Made by a program: the position numbers and the translations under genes | Assembly (NCBI RefSeq): GCF_023283925.1 | Contig: NZ_JAKIKX010000006.1 | Location: 1-64,000 of the forward strand | Source: Shewanella marisflavi | GTDB taxonomy: Bacteria > Pseudomonadota > Gammaproteobacteria > Enterobacterales > Shewanellaceae | Direction of reading: 5' to 3' | Length of the DNA stretch: 64,000 bases | Shown here: one piece after another, positions 1-8,954 of the stretch | How positions within the stretch are numbered: the first letter of the stretch is position 1 | How the letters are laid out: every line of letters begins with the position of its first letter | Notes under the pieces: generated by a model | Database searches by the model: none | What the model was told of the DNA's origin: nothing | The model's input: only the letters and a program-made list of their open reading frames with translations

Positions 1-381
1 GCGATGGCCAAGGTTTGCGCCGCCTGTTGGGCTTCGGCGAGAGTGGGGTAATATTTGTCTTCAGTGCCTAAAAATGAAGGCCAGCTTTGCCAGTCGGCTG
101 CATAGGTTCGGCTTGGGCTGCTGGGTAAGCGAGGGTCCTGACGGTAGCGCTTTTGGTATTCGGTCAGAGTGGCGATGGCCAAGGTTTGCGCCGCCTGTTG
201 GGCTTCGTCGAGAGTGGGGTAATATTTGTCTTCAGTGCCTAAAAATGAAGGCCAGCTTTGCCAGTCGGCTGCATAGATTCGGTTTGGTTGGCTGGGTAAA
301 CGAGGGTCCTGACGGTAGCGCTTTTGGTATTCGGTCAGAGTGGCGATGGCCAAGGTTTGCGCCGCCTGTTGGGCTTCGGCA
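1..381. repeat. 171-bp tandem repeat (57 codons), two full copies plus a partial one
   Basis: The segment beginning gcgatggccaaggtttgcgc occurs at 1, 172 and 343, giving an exact 171-bp period. Copies one and two differ at only a handful of positions, mainly around 103-131 versus 274-302. The third copy is partial and diverges at about 381. The period is a multiple of three and the units lie inside the integrase-repeat gene, so they add whole protein repeats. Confidence 0.93.
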
Positions 382-404
382 AGGGAAGAGTAGAATTTTT
401 TCAT
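1..404 (-). CDS. Integrase-repeat protein, GmtZ-like (partial, runs off left edge)
   Basis: The reading frame begins with ATG at 404-402 and stays open to base 1. It overlaps the upstream recombinase stop codon as ATGA (401-404), so the two are translationally coupled. The visible protein begins MKKFYSSLAEAQQAAQTLAI and is then built from 57-residue units with the recurring pieces EYQKRYRQDPRLPS, ADWQSWPSFLG and KYYPTL. This pattern fits the phage-integrase repeat family (INT_rpt) as I remember it, found in VPA1269-type proteins. In gamma-mobile-trio elements the VPA1269-type protein is GmtZ and follows the recombinase GmtY; that link is from memory and the identity is inferred. The catalytic part, if any, lies outside the window. 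Confidence 0.72.
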   Translation of the reverse strand, partial: MKKFYSSLAEAQQAAQTLAIATLTEYQKRYRQDPRLPSQPNRIYAADWQSWPSFLGTEDKYYPTLDEAQQAAQTLAIATLTEYQKRYRQDPRLPSSPSRTYAADWQSWPSFLGTEDKYYPTLAEAQQAAQTLAI

Positions 405-1705
405 AGCTCTAATTCCCTCATTTTACTTCTGATTTCTTTATCTTGTGGCGATATATAGATAAGACAACTATCTGGATTTTTATGATGCATCGCTTTTTGT
501 ATTTCTAATTGGTTGAAGTGAGAGACTGCTAGTCGATAACCATAAGAGTGCCTGTGGGAGTGTGGGCTAGTGCCGAGGTGTTTCCCAGCATCAAGTCCGA
601 TGCGTTCTACAGCTCGCTTGTACTTTTGAAGAAAGTTCTTCTTTGATTCAGGCCCACCTATCGAATTGCTAAAAAGATATGGATGATCTCCGTCAACTCT
701 TATCGCTAAGTATTTGTGTAATAACCAGGTGAAATCGTTGGCCTTGTTTGCTGGAAAAAACATGACATCAAATGATAGGTTTCGATTTGTTAGCAGAGGT
801 TGCTTCCAGCCGGAATAAAGCTGATGGGATCGTTTGTACTCATTACGTGGCTTTTGACGAAATCGACTGTTTAAGTAGTCTCTGCGATTTGAGAACCTTG
901 GTTCAGGACTTGCTCCATCACTGGGATGAAAAACTGAAACTATTGCTGAGCCTGTTTTGGTATCAACTGAAATGTCACTGGTATAAATGTGGAAGCATTC
1001 GGATAGTCTAAGACCGCCGTAATGCATCAGCATCACAATTAGCAGGCTTCCGAAATCCATGTCACCGGTTCGAGGATTAAGAAAGCCATATTGTAAGAAA
1101 CGTTCGAAATGTTCTTCTGGGAAGCGATGTACTGATTCAATCGCCAACAGATGATTCAATGGGCCTTGAATGTTGCGCACAACAGAGGAGTGATGTTTTG
1201 ATCGATTGCTGAGGTGGTTTAAGAAACAGTTTGATTGGCGTTTATAGTAAGCGCACCAGCGCATTCTCTCTTCAGCTTTAGTGGCTTTTCTTAATGGATT
1301 TAGATTGGGTAGCTCATGACCATGAAGTTCATCTAAATAGTCGCAATAGAAGTTGATGTGGCCAAGTATTGCGTTAACATCCTCAACCCTTCTTGATTGC
1401 CAGTACAAACCAGATTGGTCATCGTTTGAGTTATCTATTGAACCAAAGCAAAGGGTATCGACAAACGAGCGAAGCATCTCCGTGGCCGAAGTAGAAGTAT
1501 TTATATGGGCATTGATAAATTTTAGTAGTAGTTCTACTGCAAATATATTTCGTTCAATCCAAGATTGAGATTTGTGACGTTTTGAATAAAGGAATCTGAG
1601 ATGCGATACAAGGAGACCTTGCTCAGTAAAAATTGCAGGAAGCGTAACCATTAAAGCTGATTGATTAGCTTTATAGTTAACATGCCTCTTGAAAACATAA
1701 GCCAT
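401..1705 (-). CDS. Tyrosine recombinase of a mobile element, GmtY-like
   Basis: This 434-residue protein carries the tyrosine recombinase signature in its C-terminal half: Arg233 in GGLRLSE, the H-x-x-R box as His382 and Arg385 in PHSHRHSYG, a His at 407/408 (MHHKN) and the nucleophile Tyr417 in CLIYIS. The N-terminal 200 residues look like a helical core-binding domain. ATG at 1705 is preceded by AGGAAGTGAG, a good ribosome-binding site. It is followed with ATGA overlap by the integrase-repeat gene and lies about 140 bp from the point where greB resumes, as expected for an integrase at the end of its element. Local sequence is visibly more AT-rich than the flanking core genes. The recombinase call is firm; the GmtY assignment rests on gene order and my memory of the family. 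Confidence 0.85.
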   Translation of the reverse strand: MAYVFKRHVNYKANQSALMVTLPAIFTEQGLLVSHLRFLYSKRHKSQSWIERNIFAVELLLKFINAHINTSTSATEMLRSFVDTLCFGSIDNSNDDQSGLYWQSRRVEDVNAILGHINFYCDYLDELHGHELPNLNPLRKATKAEERMRWCAYYKRQSNCFLNHLSNRSKHHSSVVRNIQGPLNHLLAIESVHRFPEEHFERFLQYGFLNPRTGDMDFGSLLIVMLMHYGGLRLSECFHIYTSDISVDTKTGSAIVSVFHPSDGASPEPRFSNRRDYLNSRFRQKPRNEYKRSHQLYSGWKQPLLTNRNLSFDVMFFPANKANDFTWLLHKYLAIRVDGDHPYLFSNSIGGPESKKNFLQKYKRAVERIGLDAGKHLGTSPHSHRHSYGYRLAVSHFNQLEIQKAMHHKNPDSCLIYISPQDKEIRSKMRELEL

Positions 1706-1741
1706 AACTCACTTCCTAAACTAGATACTTTTTATTACATA

Positions 1742-1756
1742 GTTAGTGTTACTAAC
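1742..1756. promoter_or_regulatory. Inverted repeat GTTAGT-GTT-ACTAAC upstream of the recombinase
   Basis: Six-base perfect arms (1742-1747 and 1751-1756) are separated by 3 bases and sit about 37 bp upstream of the recombinase start codon. The arm core TTAGT recurs in the second inverted repeat at 1817-1843. It could be an operator for autoregulation or a recombinase arm site; the sequence alone does not decide. Confidence 0.4.
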
Positions 1757-1816
1757 ATATGATCTTTGAAATAAAATCTATTGATCTAGAGCATTAAACT
1801 ATTCACTTTCATTTGT

Positions 1817-1843
1817 TTAGTATGCTTATTGGCATGGTACTAA
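1817..1843. other. Putative element end / attachment-site inverted repeat
   Basis: TTAGTA (1817-1822) and TACTAA (1838-1843) form inverted arms, with ATGC (1822-1825) facing GCAT (1832-1835) inside. The right arm ends exactly at the base before recognisable greB coding sequence starts (1844). This placement suggests the right end of the inserted element. The matching left end is outside the window, so a direct repeat could not be checked. Confidence 0.45.
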
Positions 1844-2185
1844 TACACTTACAACAAGCGTTTACTGCGCCAAATAGACAGCCGTGTGCGCTATCTGGTG
1901 AAGCGGGTGGAGGATCTGCAAATTGTCGACTATTCCCCCCAGCAAGAGGGCAAGGTGTTCTTTGGTGCCTGGGTGGAGCTGGAAAACGAGGCGGGCGAAA
2001 TTGTACGCTATCGCATCGTCGGTAAGGATGAGCTGGATACCAAGCTCGGCTATATCACCATAGACTCGCCCATGGCCAGAGCTCTTATTGGTAAGCAGGT
2101 GGATGACGAAGTGGTGGTTAACACGCCCGCCGGTAAGAAAGAGTGGTACGTCAACAAGATCCAATATAAGGCCTTTGAAGACTAG
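1844..2185 (+). pseudogene. greB: Transcript cleavage factor GreB, 5'-truncated by element insertion
   Basis: Reading from 1844 gives YTYNKRLLRQIDSRVRYL, then IVDYSPQQEGKVFFGAWVELEN, DSPMARALIG and EWYVN, ending at TAA 2183-2185. This is the end of the N-terminal coiled coil and the whole C-terminal FKBP-like domain of GreB. The codon before 1844 is TAA and no GreB sequence lies further upstream, where about 50 N-terminal residues should be. GreB stimulates cleavage of backtracked RNA by RNA polymerase through acidic residues at the coiled-coil tip, which are missing here. No convincing start codon or ribosome-binding site precedes the remnant. Either greB is inactivated or the other element end carries a reconstituting sequence. 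Confidence 0.9.
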
Positions 2186-2190
2186 CGGCC

Positions 2191-2235
2191 AAAGTAGGAT
2201 GTAAGCCTGAGGTAACAGGTCATCCACTTTTTAAC
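2191..2235 (+). terminator. Probable terminator of greB
   Basis: AAGTAGGATG (2192-2201) can pair with CATCCACTTT (2221-2230) with one bulge, and an inner CCTG/CAGG pair strengthens the stem. The stem is followed by a short T run (2228-2232). It begins six bases after the greB stop codon. Confidence 0.6.
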
Positions 2236-2297
2236 TGATTGATATTATATTTAATATTTAGCTCTTAGCTTCGTTGTAACGAAATCTTGTCACCCTG

Positions 2298-2341
2298 GAG
2301 ATCATCTGTCATTGCCTGGCCCCTGATGGCTTGATGATCTC
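2298..2341. promoter_or_regulatory. 9-bp inverted repeat upstream of the keto-acid decarboxylase
   Basis: GAGATCATC (2298-2306) and GATGATCTC (2333-2341) are perfect inverted copies 26 bases apart. They lie 65 bp before the chosen start of the decarboxylase gene and 110 bp after greB. There is no T run, so a terminator is unlikely; a leader hairpin or paired regulator half-sites are possible. Confidence 0.35.
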
Positions 2342-2406
2342 GATCAAAGCGTCGCATTGCGACTCCTCCTAGGCTACAGGCTGTTTTGGATAACCGAGAG
2401 CCTGCC

Positions 2407-4200
2407 GTGTCTGTATCGATTGAATCTAATTTTGGCGCCGATTACGCCGCCCATCTCCCCTTGTTAGGCGATAGCATCGCCGAACTGCTTGCCTTCTTTG
2501 GCGTGAAGCGTGTCTATGGTGTTGGCGGTGACTTTGTCGCTAATCTGATTAATGCGCTGGATAAGCAGGTCGCGGTATTGCCGTCCAGCAATGAGATGCA
2601 CGCAGGTTTTAGCGCCTGTGCTCAGGCCGAGTTAAACCCACTTGGTGTCTGTATGACCACCTATACGGTGGGTAGCTTGCCCTGCACCTCGGCGGCTGCC
2701 TTAGCGCGTACCGAAGGCCTGCCTGTGGTAATTATCTCGGGGGCGCCCGGTGAGGCAGAGATCAACAGTCAGGCGCTGCACCATAGCGTGCACCCTCATA
2801 CGGCTTGGCATACGGATCTCGATGCAGCGCTCAACGCCTTCAAGGCGCTGGGGGTGCGCGCCGAGCGTCTGCAAGGCCAGCGTCATAGCGGTCAGCCCAA
2901 TGTGGCGGCGGAGCAATTTTTGCAGCTGCTGCTTCATGCCTATGTGAACCGTCAACCCGTGTATATTGAGGTGCCGCGCGACCTCATCTATCAGCCGACT
3001 CAGGCATTAAACCTGCCTAGCTGCCCGAGTGAGTTAAGGCCGCAGGCGCTCAATTTGAGTGGCGCCGAGCTGATCGCCAATCAGATCCGCACTCAGCTGA
3101 CTCGTGCTAAGGCACCCTTGGTGTTTTTGGGAGAAAAGCTCAGGCTTAACCCAGTGTTATTGGAAAAGATTCTGACCTTCTGCGAGCATCACCATCTGCC
3201 CTATGCCACCACCTGGTTTGGTAAGGGAATGCTGGATGAGTCAAAGCCGCTCTGTTTAGGCAGCTATAATGGCGTGTTCAGCCGTTTGCCCCAGCAGCAG
3301 TATATCGAGTCAGAGGCCGATTATGTGCTGGAGCTGGGTACGGCGATTTTCCCTTCTGACACCAACAATGCCTTTAGCAGTCAGACCCATGCCATAGATA
3401 ATCACGGCAACAAGACGATGCTGAAGGGCACGGCGCAGTGGGAGACTGACGTAGATGCGGTGATCTCGCTGCTGATTGAGCAGCCGCTGGCATTGCAGAC
3501 GCAAGTCAACCTGAACCCAATAGAGGCAGAGAAGCCTGCGCCGCAAGCAGAGCTTGGCTATCATCTTCTGGCAGCGGGAATTAATGCTGCGCAGCAGGCA
3601 GCGACTCGCCCCTTCATCTTTGTGCCAGAGGTGGGTAATTCGCTGTTTGCCAGCTTTGAACTCGACACCCTTGGCAGCGATATCGGTCGCAGCTATCTGG
3701 CCAATCCTTGGTATGCCGCCATGGGCACCAGTCTGCCTTACGCCAGAGCTGTGGTGGACCAACTTTCGGAGCTGGGAAGCGATCAGAGCGTGGTTGTGAT
3801 CACTGGCGATGGTGGTTTTAACTTTCAGGCCAATGAGCTGATCAATTTGCAAAAGCAGGGCGCAAACTTAGTGGTCGTCTATATGCGCAACAACATCTTC
3901 CATCTGGGCAAGGCCGGTGATGCCCCCATCTATGCCTGTAATCACGAGGGATTCGATCCTAAATTATTGATTCAGGCCTATGGCGGCAGGGGGCATCTGT
4001 GTCAGTACATTGGTGAATTTGTTGATACCCTGTGTAGCTGCGTCGCCAGCGGTGGCCTGCACCTGATCGAAGTGCCAGCACCGATTGAAGAGGCGGCCCA
4101 GAGCGATACCACTCAGAAGCTCAACTGTTATATCGGCTATCGCAATGGTGATGTTGAGGCGATTTCACGCTGGCAAGAGTTGTGCGAACAACGCGGCTAA
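2407..4200 (+). CDS. Thiamine-diphosphate-dependent 2-keto acid decarboxylase (pyruvate/indolepyruvate decarboxylase-like)
   Basis: About 597 residues with the three-domain layout of the pyruvate decarboxylase/indolepyruvate decarboxylase family: N-terminal pyrimidine-binding domain with the activating glutamate in SSNEMHAGFSA, a central domain, and a C-terminal diphosphate-binding domain with GDGGFNF followed after the usual spacing by RNN. Such enzymes decarboxylate pyruvate or aromatic and branched keto acids to aldehydes; the substrate cannot be read from sequence. GTG 2407 preceded by GAGAG is chosen; an in-frame TTG at 2386 with AGG upstream would add seven residues. It is a single-gene unit between greB and tex. 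Confidence 0.82.
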   Translation: MSVSIESNFGADYAAHLPLLGDSIAELLAFFGVKRVYGVGGDFVANLINALDKQVAVLPSSNEMHAGFSACAQAELNPLGVCMTTYTVGSLPCTSAAALARTEGLPVVIISGAPGEAEINSQALHHSVHPHTAWHTDLDAALNAFKALGVRAERLQGQRHSGQPNVAAEQFLQLLLHAYVNRQPVYIEVPRDLIYQPTQALNLPSCPSELRPQALNLSGAELIANQIRTQLTRAKAPLVFLGEKLRLNPVLLEKILTFCEHHHLPYATTWFGKGMLDESKPLCLGSYNGVFSRLPQQQYIESEADYVLELGTAIFPSDTNNAFSSQTHAIDNHGNKTMLKGTAQWETDVDAVISLLIEQPLALQTQVNLNPIEAEKPAPQAELGYHLLAAGINAAQQAATRPFIFVPEVGNSLFASFELDTLGSDIGRSYLANPWYAAMGTSLPYARAVVDQLSELGSDQSVVVITGDGGFNFQANELINLQKQGANLVVVYMRNNIFHLGKAGDAPIYACNHEGFDPKLLIQAYGGRGHLCQYIGEFVDTLCSCVASGGLHLIEVPAPIEEAAQSDTTQKLNCYIGYRNGDVEAISRWQELCEQRG

Positions 4201-4327
4201 ACTGAGAGATGTGTCGCCTATTTAACTCGCCAAAAACTGGGGTTGCGACAGATAGGGCGTACAACTTAGTCCGTGCCTGTGTTATCTTTGGCGGCAATTA
4301 ACTCTCTATTTGGGCACGATGTAATCT

Positions 4328-6691
4328 ATGCAAAATATTGCACAAATCATCGCTCAGGAACTCAATGTTCGTGAGCAGCAAGTGACGGCAACTATCACTC
4401 TACTGGATGACGGCGCGACGGTACCTTTCGTGGCGCGTTATCGTAAAGAGGTCACAGGTGGTTTAGACGATACCCAACTGCGCACGCTATATAGTCGCCT
4501 AGGCTATCTGCGCGAACTTAACGATCGCCGTCAGGTGATCCTCTCCAGCATCCAGGCCCAGGGCAAACTGACCAGCGAGCTACAGGCCGCTATCGACCAA
4601 GCCGACAGCAAGACGCGTCTGGAAGACCTTTATCTTCCCTATAAGCCTAAGCGTCGCACCAAGGGACAGATCGCCATCGAGGCGGGGCTGGAACCTTTAG
4701 TGGATCGTTTACTTGCCGATCGTCAGGCGGATATCGAGGCCTTGGCGAGCGAGTACCTCAATGCCGAGGCGGGTTTTGATGACGTAAAAGCTGTGCTCGA
4801 TGGCGCTCGTTTCATCCTGATGGAGCGTTTTGCCGAAGATGCCGAGCTGCTGCAGAAGGTGCGTCAGCATCTGACCCAGAGCGCCGTGCTCGAAAGCCGT
4901 GTGCTTAAGGGCAAGGAGAAAGAGGGCGCCAAGTTCAGAGACTATTTTGAACACAGCGAGAAGCTGATGAATGTCCCGTCGCATCGTGCGCTGGCCATGC
5001 TGCGTGGTCGCAACGAGGGCATTTTGAGCCTGAGCATGAATGCCGATCCCGATAACGAGTCTAAGCAGGGCAGCTATTGCGAGGTGATTATCGCCGATCA
5101 CTTTAACCTAAAGCTCAGTGACTCAGCGGTGGATCAGTGGCTTAAGCTAGTGGTCACGTCGACCTGGCGTATCAAGATCGCTTTGCAGATGGAAACCGAA
5201 TTTATTGCCAAGCTGCGTGAACGCGCCGAGACCGAGGCGATTAACGTCTTCGCCCGTAACCTGGGCGATCTGCTGATGGCAGCCCCTGCCGGTGCTAAGG
5301 CGACACTGGGGTTAGACCCAGGGCTGAGAACCGGCGTCAAGGTGGCCGTGGTGAACAACACGGGTAAGCTGATGGCGCACTCCACCATCTTCCCTCATGC
5401 GCCGCAAAACCAGTGGGAGAAGTCGATCCGCACTTTGGCCAATCTGGTTAAGATGCATAAGGTTGAGCTGATCGCCATTGGCAATGGCACGGCGTCGCGC
5501 GAGACTGACAAGCTGGCGGGAGAGGTGATTGCCGCGGTGAAGGGTGAGATGCCGACACTCACCAAGATCATGGTGAGCGAGGCGGGTGCCTCTGTCTATT
5601 CTGCCTCTGAGTTGGCGGCGGAGGAGTTTCCTGATCTGGATGTATCGATTCGTGGCGCCGTCTCTATCGCCCGTCGTCTGCAGGATCCTTTGGCCGAGCT
5701 GGTGAAGATCGAACCTAAGTCTATCGGTGTGGGACAATATCAGCACGATGTGAGCCAGAGTCAGCTGTCCCAGTCTCTCGAAGCCGTGGTGGAAGATTGT
5801 GTAAACGGTGTTGGCGTGGATCTCAACATGGCTTCTATGCCGCTGTTGACCCAGGTTGCGGGCTTAAACAAGACGCTAGCGCGTAATATCGTCGAGTATC
5901 GCGACCAGAATGGTCAGTTTACCTCGCGTAAACAGCTGCTTAAGGTGCCACGTCTCGGTCCTAAGGCGTTCGAGCAAGCCGCCGGTTTCCTGCGTATTCG
6001 AGAGGGAGAAAACCCATTGGATGCCAGTGCTGTGCACCCCGAGACCTATGCCCTGGTTGAGCGTATTGCCAAGGCGCAACAACAGGCGGTCGATGCCCTG
6101 ATCGGCAACAAAGATCTGCTCAAGCAGATCGATGCTAAGGCGTTTGTGACCGAAGAATTTGGTTTGCCTACCATAGAAGATATTCTCAGCGAGCTGGATA
6201 AGCCGGGCCGTGACCCTAGAGGCGAGTTTAAGACCGCCGTGTTTAAGGAAGGGGTCGAGGAGATCAAAGATCTTAAGCTTGAGATGATCTTAGAGGGCGT
6301 GGTGACCAATGTGACCAACTTCGGTGCCTTCGTCGATATTGGTGTGCATCAAGATGGTTTGGTACATATCTCCTCGCTTACCGACAAATTTGTCAGCGAT
6401 CCCCATACCGTGGTGAAGGCGGGTGATGTGGTCAAGGTGAAGGTGATGGAAGTCGACGTTGAGCGTAAGCGTATCAGCCTGACCATGCGTCTGGATGAGA
6501 AACCCGGCGAAAAGGCAAGTGCTCATCAGGGAGCAAAGGGGCCTGCTAAAGGGCCACAGGGTAAGGGCAGTCAGGGTAAAGGCCATCAAGGCAAGAGTCA
6601 GCCTAAGGGGCAATTTAAACAGCCTAAGGCGCCGGCCAACGCGGCCATGGGTAACGCCTTTGCCGATGCCTTTGCTAAATTAAAAAAATAG
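4328..6691 (+). CDS. tex: RNA-binding transcription accessory protein Tex
   Basis: A 787-residue protein with full Tex architecture: N-terminal helical region, the YqgF-like RNase H fold around [16 protein letters not shown], helix-hairpin-helix segments near [19 protein letters not shown] and [19 protein letters not shown], and a C-terminal S1 RNA-binding domain ([19 protein letters not shown], then RISLTMRL). The last 55 residues are a Lys/Gly/Gln-rich basic tail ending in [10 protein letters not shown]. Tex binds nucleic acid and affects transcription and stress tolerance in other bacteria. It is monocistronic, closed by the terminator just downstream, and next to greB, another transcription factor gene. 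Confidence 0.96.
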   Translation: MQNIAQIIAQELNVREQQVTATITLLDDGATVPFVARYRKEVTGGLDDTQLRTLYSRLGYLRELNDRRQVILSSIQAQGKLTSELQAAIDQADSKTRLEDLYLPYKPKRRTKGQIAIEAGLEPLVDRLLADRQADIEALASEYLNAEAGFDDVKAVLDGARFILMERFAEDAELLQKVRQHLTQSAVLESRVLKGKEKEGAKFRDYFEHSEKLMNVPSHRALAMLRGRNEGILSLSMNADPDNESKQGSYCEVIIADHFNLKLSDSAVDQWLKLVVTSTWRIKIALQMETEFIAKLRERAETEAINVFARNLGDLLMAAPAGAKATLGLDPGLRTGVKVAVVNNTGKLMAHSTIFPHAPQNQWEKSIRTLANLVKMHKVELIAIGNGTASRETDKLAGEVIAAVKGEMPTLTKIMVSEAGASVYSASELAAEEFPDLDVSIRGAVSIARRLQDPLAELVKIEPKSIGVGQYQHDVSQSQLSQSLEAVVEDCVNGVGVDLNMASMPLLTQVAGLNKTLARNIVEYRDQNGQFTSRKQLLKVPRLGPKAFEQAAGFLRIREGENPLDASAVHPETYALVERIAKAQQQAVDALIGNKDLLKQIDAKAFVTEEFGLPTIEDILSELDKPGRDPRGEFKTAVFKEGVEEIKDLKLEMILEGVVTNVTNFGAFVDIGVHQDGLVHISSLTDKFVSDPHTVVKAGDVVKVKVMEVDVERKRISLTMRLDEKPGEKASAHQGAKGPAKGPQGKGSQGKGHQGKSQPKGQFKQPKAPANAAMGNAFADAFAKLKK

Positions 6692-6710
6692 CCAATAAGT
6701 AAATAAAGAA

Positions 6711-6744
6711 AAAGCCAATTCCTTTAGGGGGATTGGCTTTTTTT
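6711..6744 (+). terminator. Rho-independent terminator of tex
   Basis: AAAGCCAAT (6711-6719) pairs with ATTGGCTTT (6732-6740), with further CC/GG pairing, followed by a T run to 6744. It starts 20 bp after the tex stop. Confidence 0.9.
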
Positions 6745-6989
6745 GTTTCAATATTCTCGTGTTTCCTATCTCTCAAGCCGCTCCTGCAGGCACCCTTCGA
6801 CAAAACTTTCACCTTGTGACTGCTCTACTAGATGATGGCCAGACTTGTCTATTTTCGTTGATTGTGCGCACTTTGAAACATAAATAGAACTTAAGTTTTA
6901 CTTTTATGTCAAACTATCGTTCGACGTGCGCAAGAAAACAAGTGCTTCGCCAGAAAGCATTCGACTATATAAAAATACTTGGAAAATTT

Positions 6990-8954
6990 ATGACTAAAGT
7001 TAAGTCAGCTTTGGGGCCCTTTGGCGCCATTATCTATTTTGGATTGATAGCCTTAGCCATCACGACACTGAGCCGTATCGGCTTAGGTATATGGCAGGCC
7101 GATAGGGTGGCAGCCGTGGATGGCTGGTCTCATCTTCTGTTACAGGGATTGAGAGTGGATTTCGCTACCCTGTGTTGGCTCTGGGGTATCGCGGCCTTAG
7201 GGACTACACTCTTTGCTGGCGATCACCTTGTGGGACGTGGCTGGAAGTCTGTGCTCCGAGTCTGGCTGACTCTGGGGCTGTGGTTGATGATTTTTCTAGA
7301 GCTTTCTACTCCCTCATTTATTGAGGAATATGGCCTAAGGCCGAACCGTCTCTATATCGAGTACCTTATCTATCCCAAAGAGGTGCTCTCCATGTTGTGG
7401 ACCAGCCGTAAGGGGGAGATATTTCTCGGATTGCTGGTCACTAGTCTTAGCCTTTGGGGTGGCTGGCGCCTGAGTGGGCGCTTACTCAAAGATGTGGTTT
7501 ACCCTCGCCGGCTATGGCGCCCGATAATAGCGCTGCTGGTGATCGTAGTGACCTTGCTGGGCGCGAGATCTAGCCTGGGTCACCGTCCACTGAACCCGGC
7601 CATGGTTGCCTTTGCCGATGATCCTCTGGTGAATTCTCTGGTAGTTAACTCCTCCTATTCTTTGGTGTTTGCCATTAAGCAGATGGGGGCCGAAGCTAGT
7701 GCCTCTGAGGTTTACGGCAAGCTGGATAAGAGTCAGATCATCGACAATATTCGTAAAGACAGCGGTCGCCCGCTGAGCGCCTTTACCTCAGAGTCCCTGC
7801 CCAGCGTGACCTATAACCAGGCAAGTTATCAAGGTAAGCCGAAGAATTTAGTGATCATATTGCAGGAGAGCCTGGGAGCGAGGTTTACCGGCTATCTTGG
7901 CGGCTTACCCCTGACGCCCAATATCGACGCCTTGGCAAAGGAGGGGTGGGCTTTTAACCGTCTCTATGCAACAGGTACCCGCTCGGTTAGAGGTATCGAA
8001 GCGGTGACCACAGGTTTTACACCGACACCGGCGCGATCTGTGGTCAAATTGGGTAAGAGTCAGACAGATTTCTTTACCATCGCCGATCTGCTTAAGATGA
8101 ACGGTTATCAGACTCAGTTTATTTACGGTGGTGAGAGTCATTTCGATAACATGCGCACCTTCTTCCTGGGTAATGGTTTTAGCGATATCGTCGACCAGAA
8201 GGATTATAAAGATCCTGCGTTTGTCGCTTCTTGGGGTGTGTCGGATGAAGATCTGCTCAAGCGGGCCAATGATGAATTCGAACAGTTCCATAAAGAAGGT
8301 AAGCCTTTCTTTAGTTTAGTGTTTAGTTCTTCTAACCATGAGCCTTTCGAGTTCCCCGATGGCCGCATCGAGCTTTATGAGCAACCCAAGCAGACCCGCA
8401 ACAACACCGCCAAGTATGCCGATTATGCGGTGGGAGAGTTCTTTAAACTCGCTAAGCAGTCCAGCTACTGGAAAGATACCCTGTTTGTGGTGGTGGCCGA
8501 CCATGAGAGCCGTGTCGGCGGTGCATCGCTAGTGTCTGTTGAGCAGTTTAGGATCCCGGCGATCATTCTGGGGGATGATATTGCCCCTAAGATGGATCAG
8601 CGAGTGGTGAGCCAGATAGATTTGGGGCCGACGCTTTTATCGCTAATGGGGATATCGGGCAGCTATCCTATGCTAGGGCGAGATCTGACCCAGGTGGATG
8701 ACAACTGGGCTGGTAGGGCCCTGATGCAGTATGACAAGAACATGGCCTATCTGCGTGGCAATGATATGGTGGTTCTTCAGCCCGAGCGCGAGCCAGCAGG
8801 TTATGTATATGACTTTGAGAGCAAGACGCTTACCCATAGCCCTCAAAGCGATGAGATGAAGCAGATGGCCCTGTCATGGGCGCTGTGGGGGAGCATGGCT
8901 TATCAGCAGCAGCTATATCAAACGCCGCTGCAGCAGGTAGCATCGATTAAATAA
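6990..8954 (+). CDS. LTA-synthase-type membrane sulfatase / phosphoglycerol transferase family protein
   Basis: About 654 residues. Five hydrophobic segments fill the first 210 residues, followed by an extracytoplasmic alkaline-phosphatase-superfamily domain. Metal-site signatures are LQESLGARF, the nucleophile region ATGTRSVRGIEA (a threonine nucleophile is usual), FIYGGESHFD, and VVADHESRVGG. Family members transfer phosphoglycerol or phosphoethanolamine groups to envelope glycans or lipids. Gram-negative bacteria lack lipoteichoic acid, so a role in osmoregulated glucan or lipid modification is more likely; this is inference. ATG 6990 is preferred because the membrane segment starts soon after it and GGAAAA precedes it; ATG 6906 would add 28 polar residues with poor ribosome-binding sequence. 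Confidence 0.85.
   Translation: MTKVKSALGPFGAIIYFGLIALAITTLSRIGLGIWQADRVAAVDGWSHLLLQGLRVDFATLCWLWGIAALGTTLFAGDHLVGRGWKSVLRVWLTLGLWLMIFLELSTPSFIEEYGLRPNRLYIEYLIYPKEVLSMLWTSRKGEIFLGLLVTSLSLWGGWRLSGRLLKDVVYPRRLWRPIIALLVIVVTLLGARSSLGHRPLNPAMVAFADDPLVNSLVVNSSYSLVFAIKQMGAEASASEVYGKLDKSQIIDNIRKDSGRPLSAFTSESLPSVTYNQASYQGKPKNLVIILQESLGARFTGYLGGLPLTPNIDALAKEGWAFNRLYATGTRSVRGIEAVTTGFTPTPARSVVKLGKSQTDFFTIADLLKMNGYQTQFIYGGESHFDNMRTFFLGNGFSDIVDQKDYKDPAFVASWGVSDEDLLKRANDEFEQFHKEGKPFFSLVFSSSNHEPFEFPDGRIELYEQPKQTRNNTAKYADYAVGEFFKLAKQSSYWKDTLFVVVADHESRVGGASLVSVEQFRIPAIILGDDIAPKMDQRVVSQIDLGPTLLSLMGISGSYPMLGRDLTQVDDNWAGRALMQYDKNMAYLRGNDMVVLQPEREPAGYVYDFESKTLTHSPQSDEMKQMALSWALWGSMAYQQQLYQTPLQQVASIK

Noticed and set aside
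1..381. Possible CRISPR array or satellite DNA
   Set aside because: The period is 171 bp with no spacers, and the repeats are in frame inside a protein gene.
74..406. Plus-strand open frame over the 171-bp repeats
   Set aside because: It is the antisense of the integrase-repeat gene and has no ribosome-binding site.
772..1568. Short plus-strand frames within the recombinase region
   Set aside because: They lie antisense to a gene with clear catalytic motifs and have no recognisable product.
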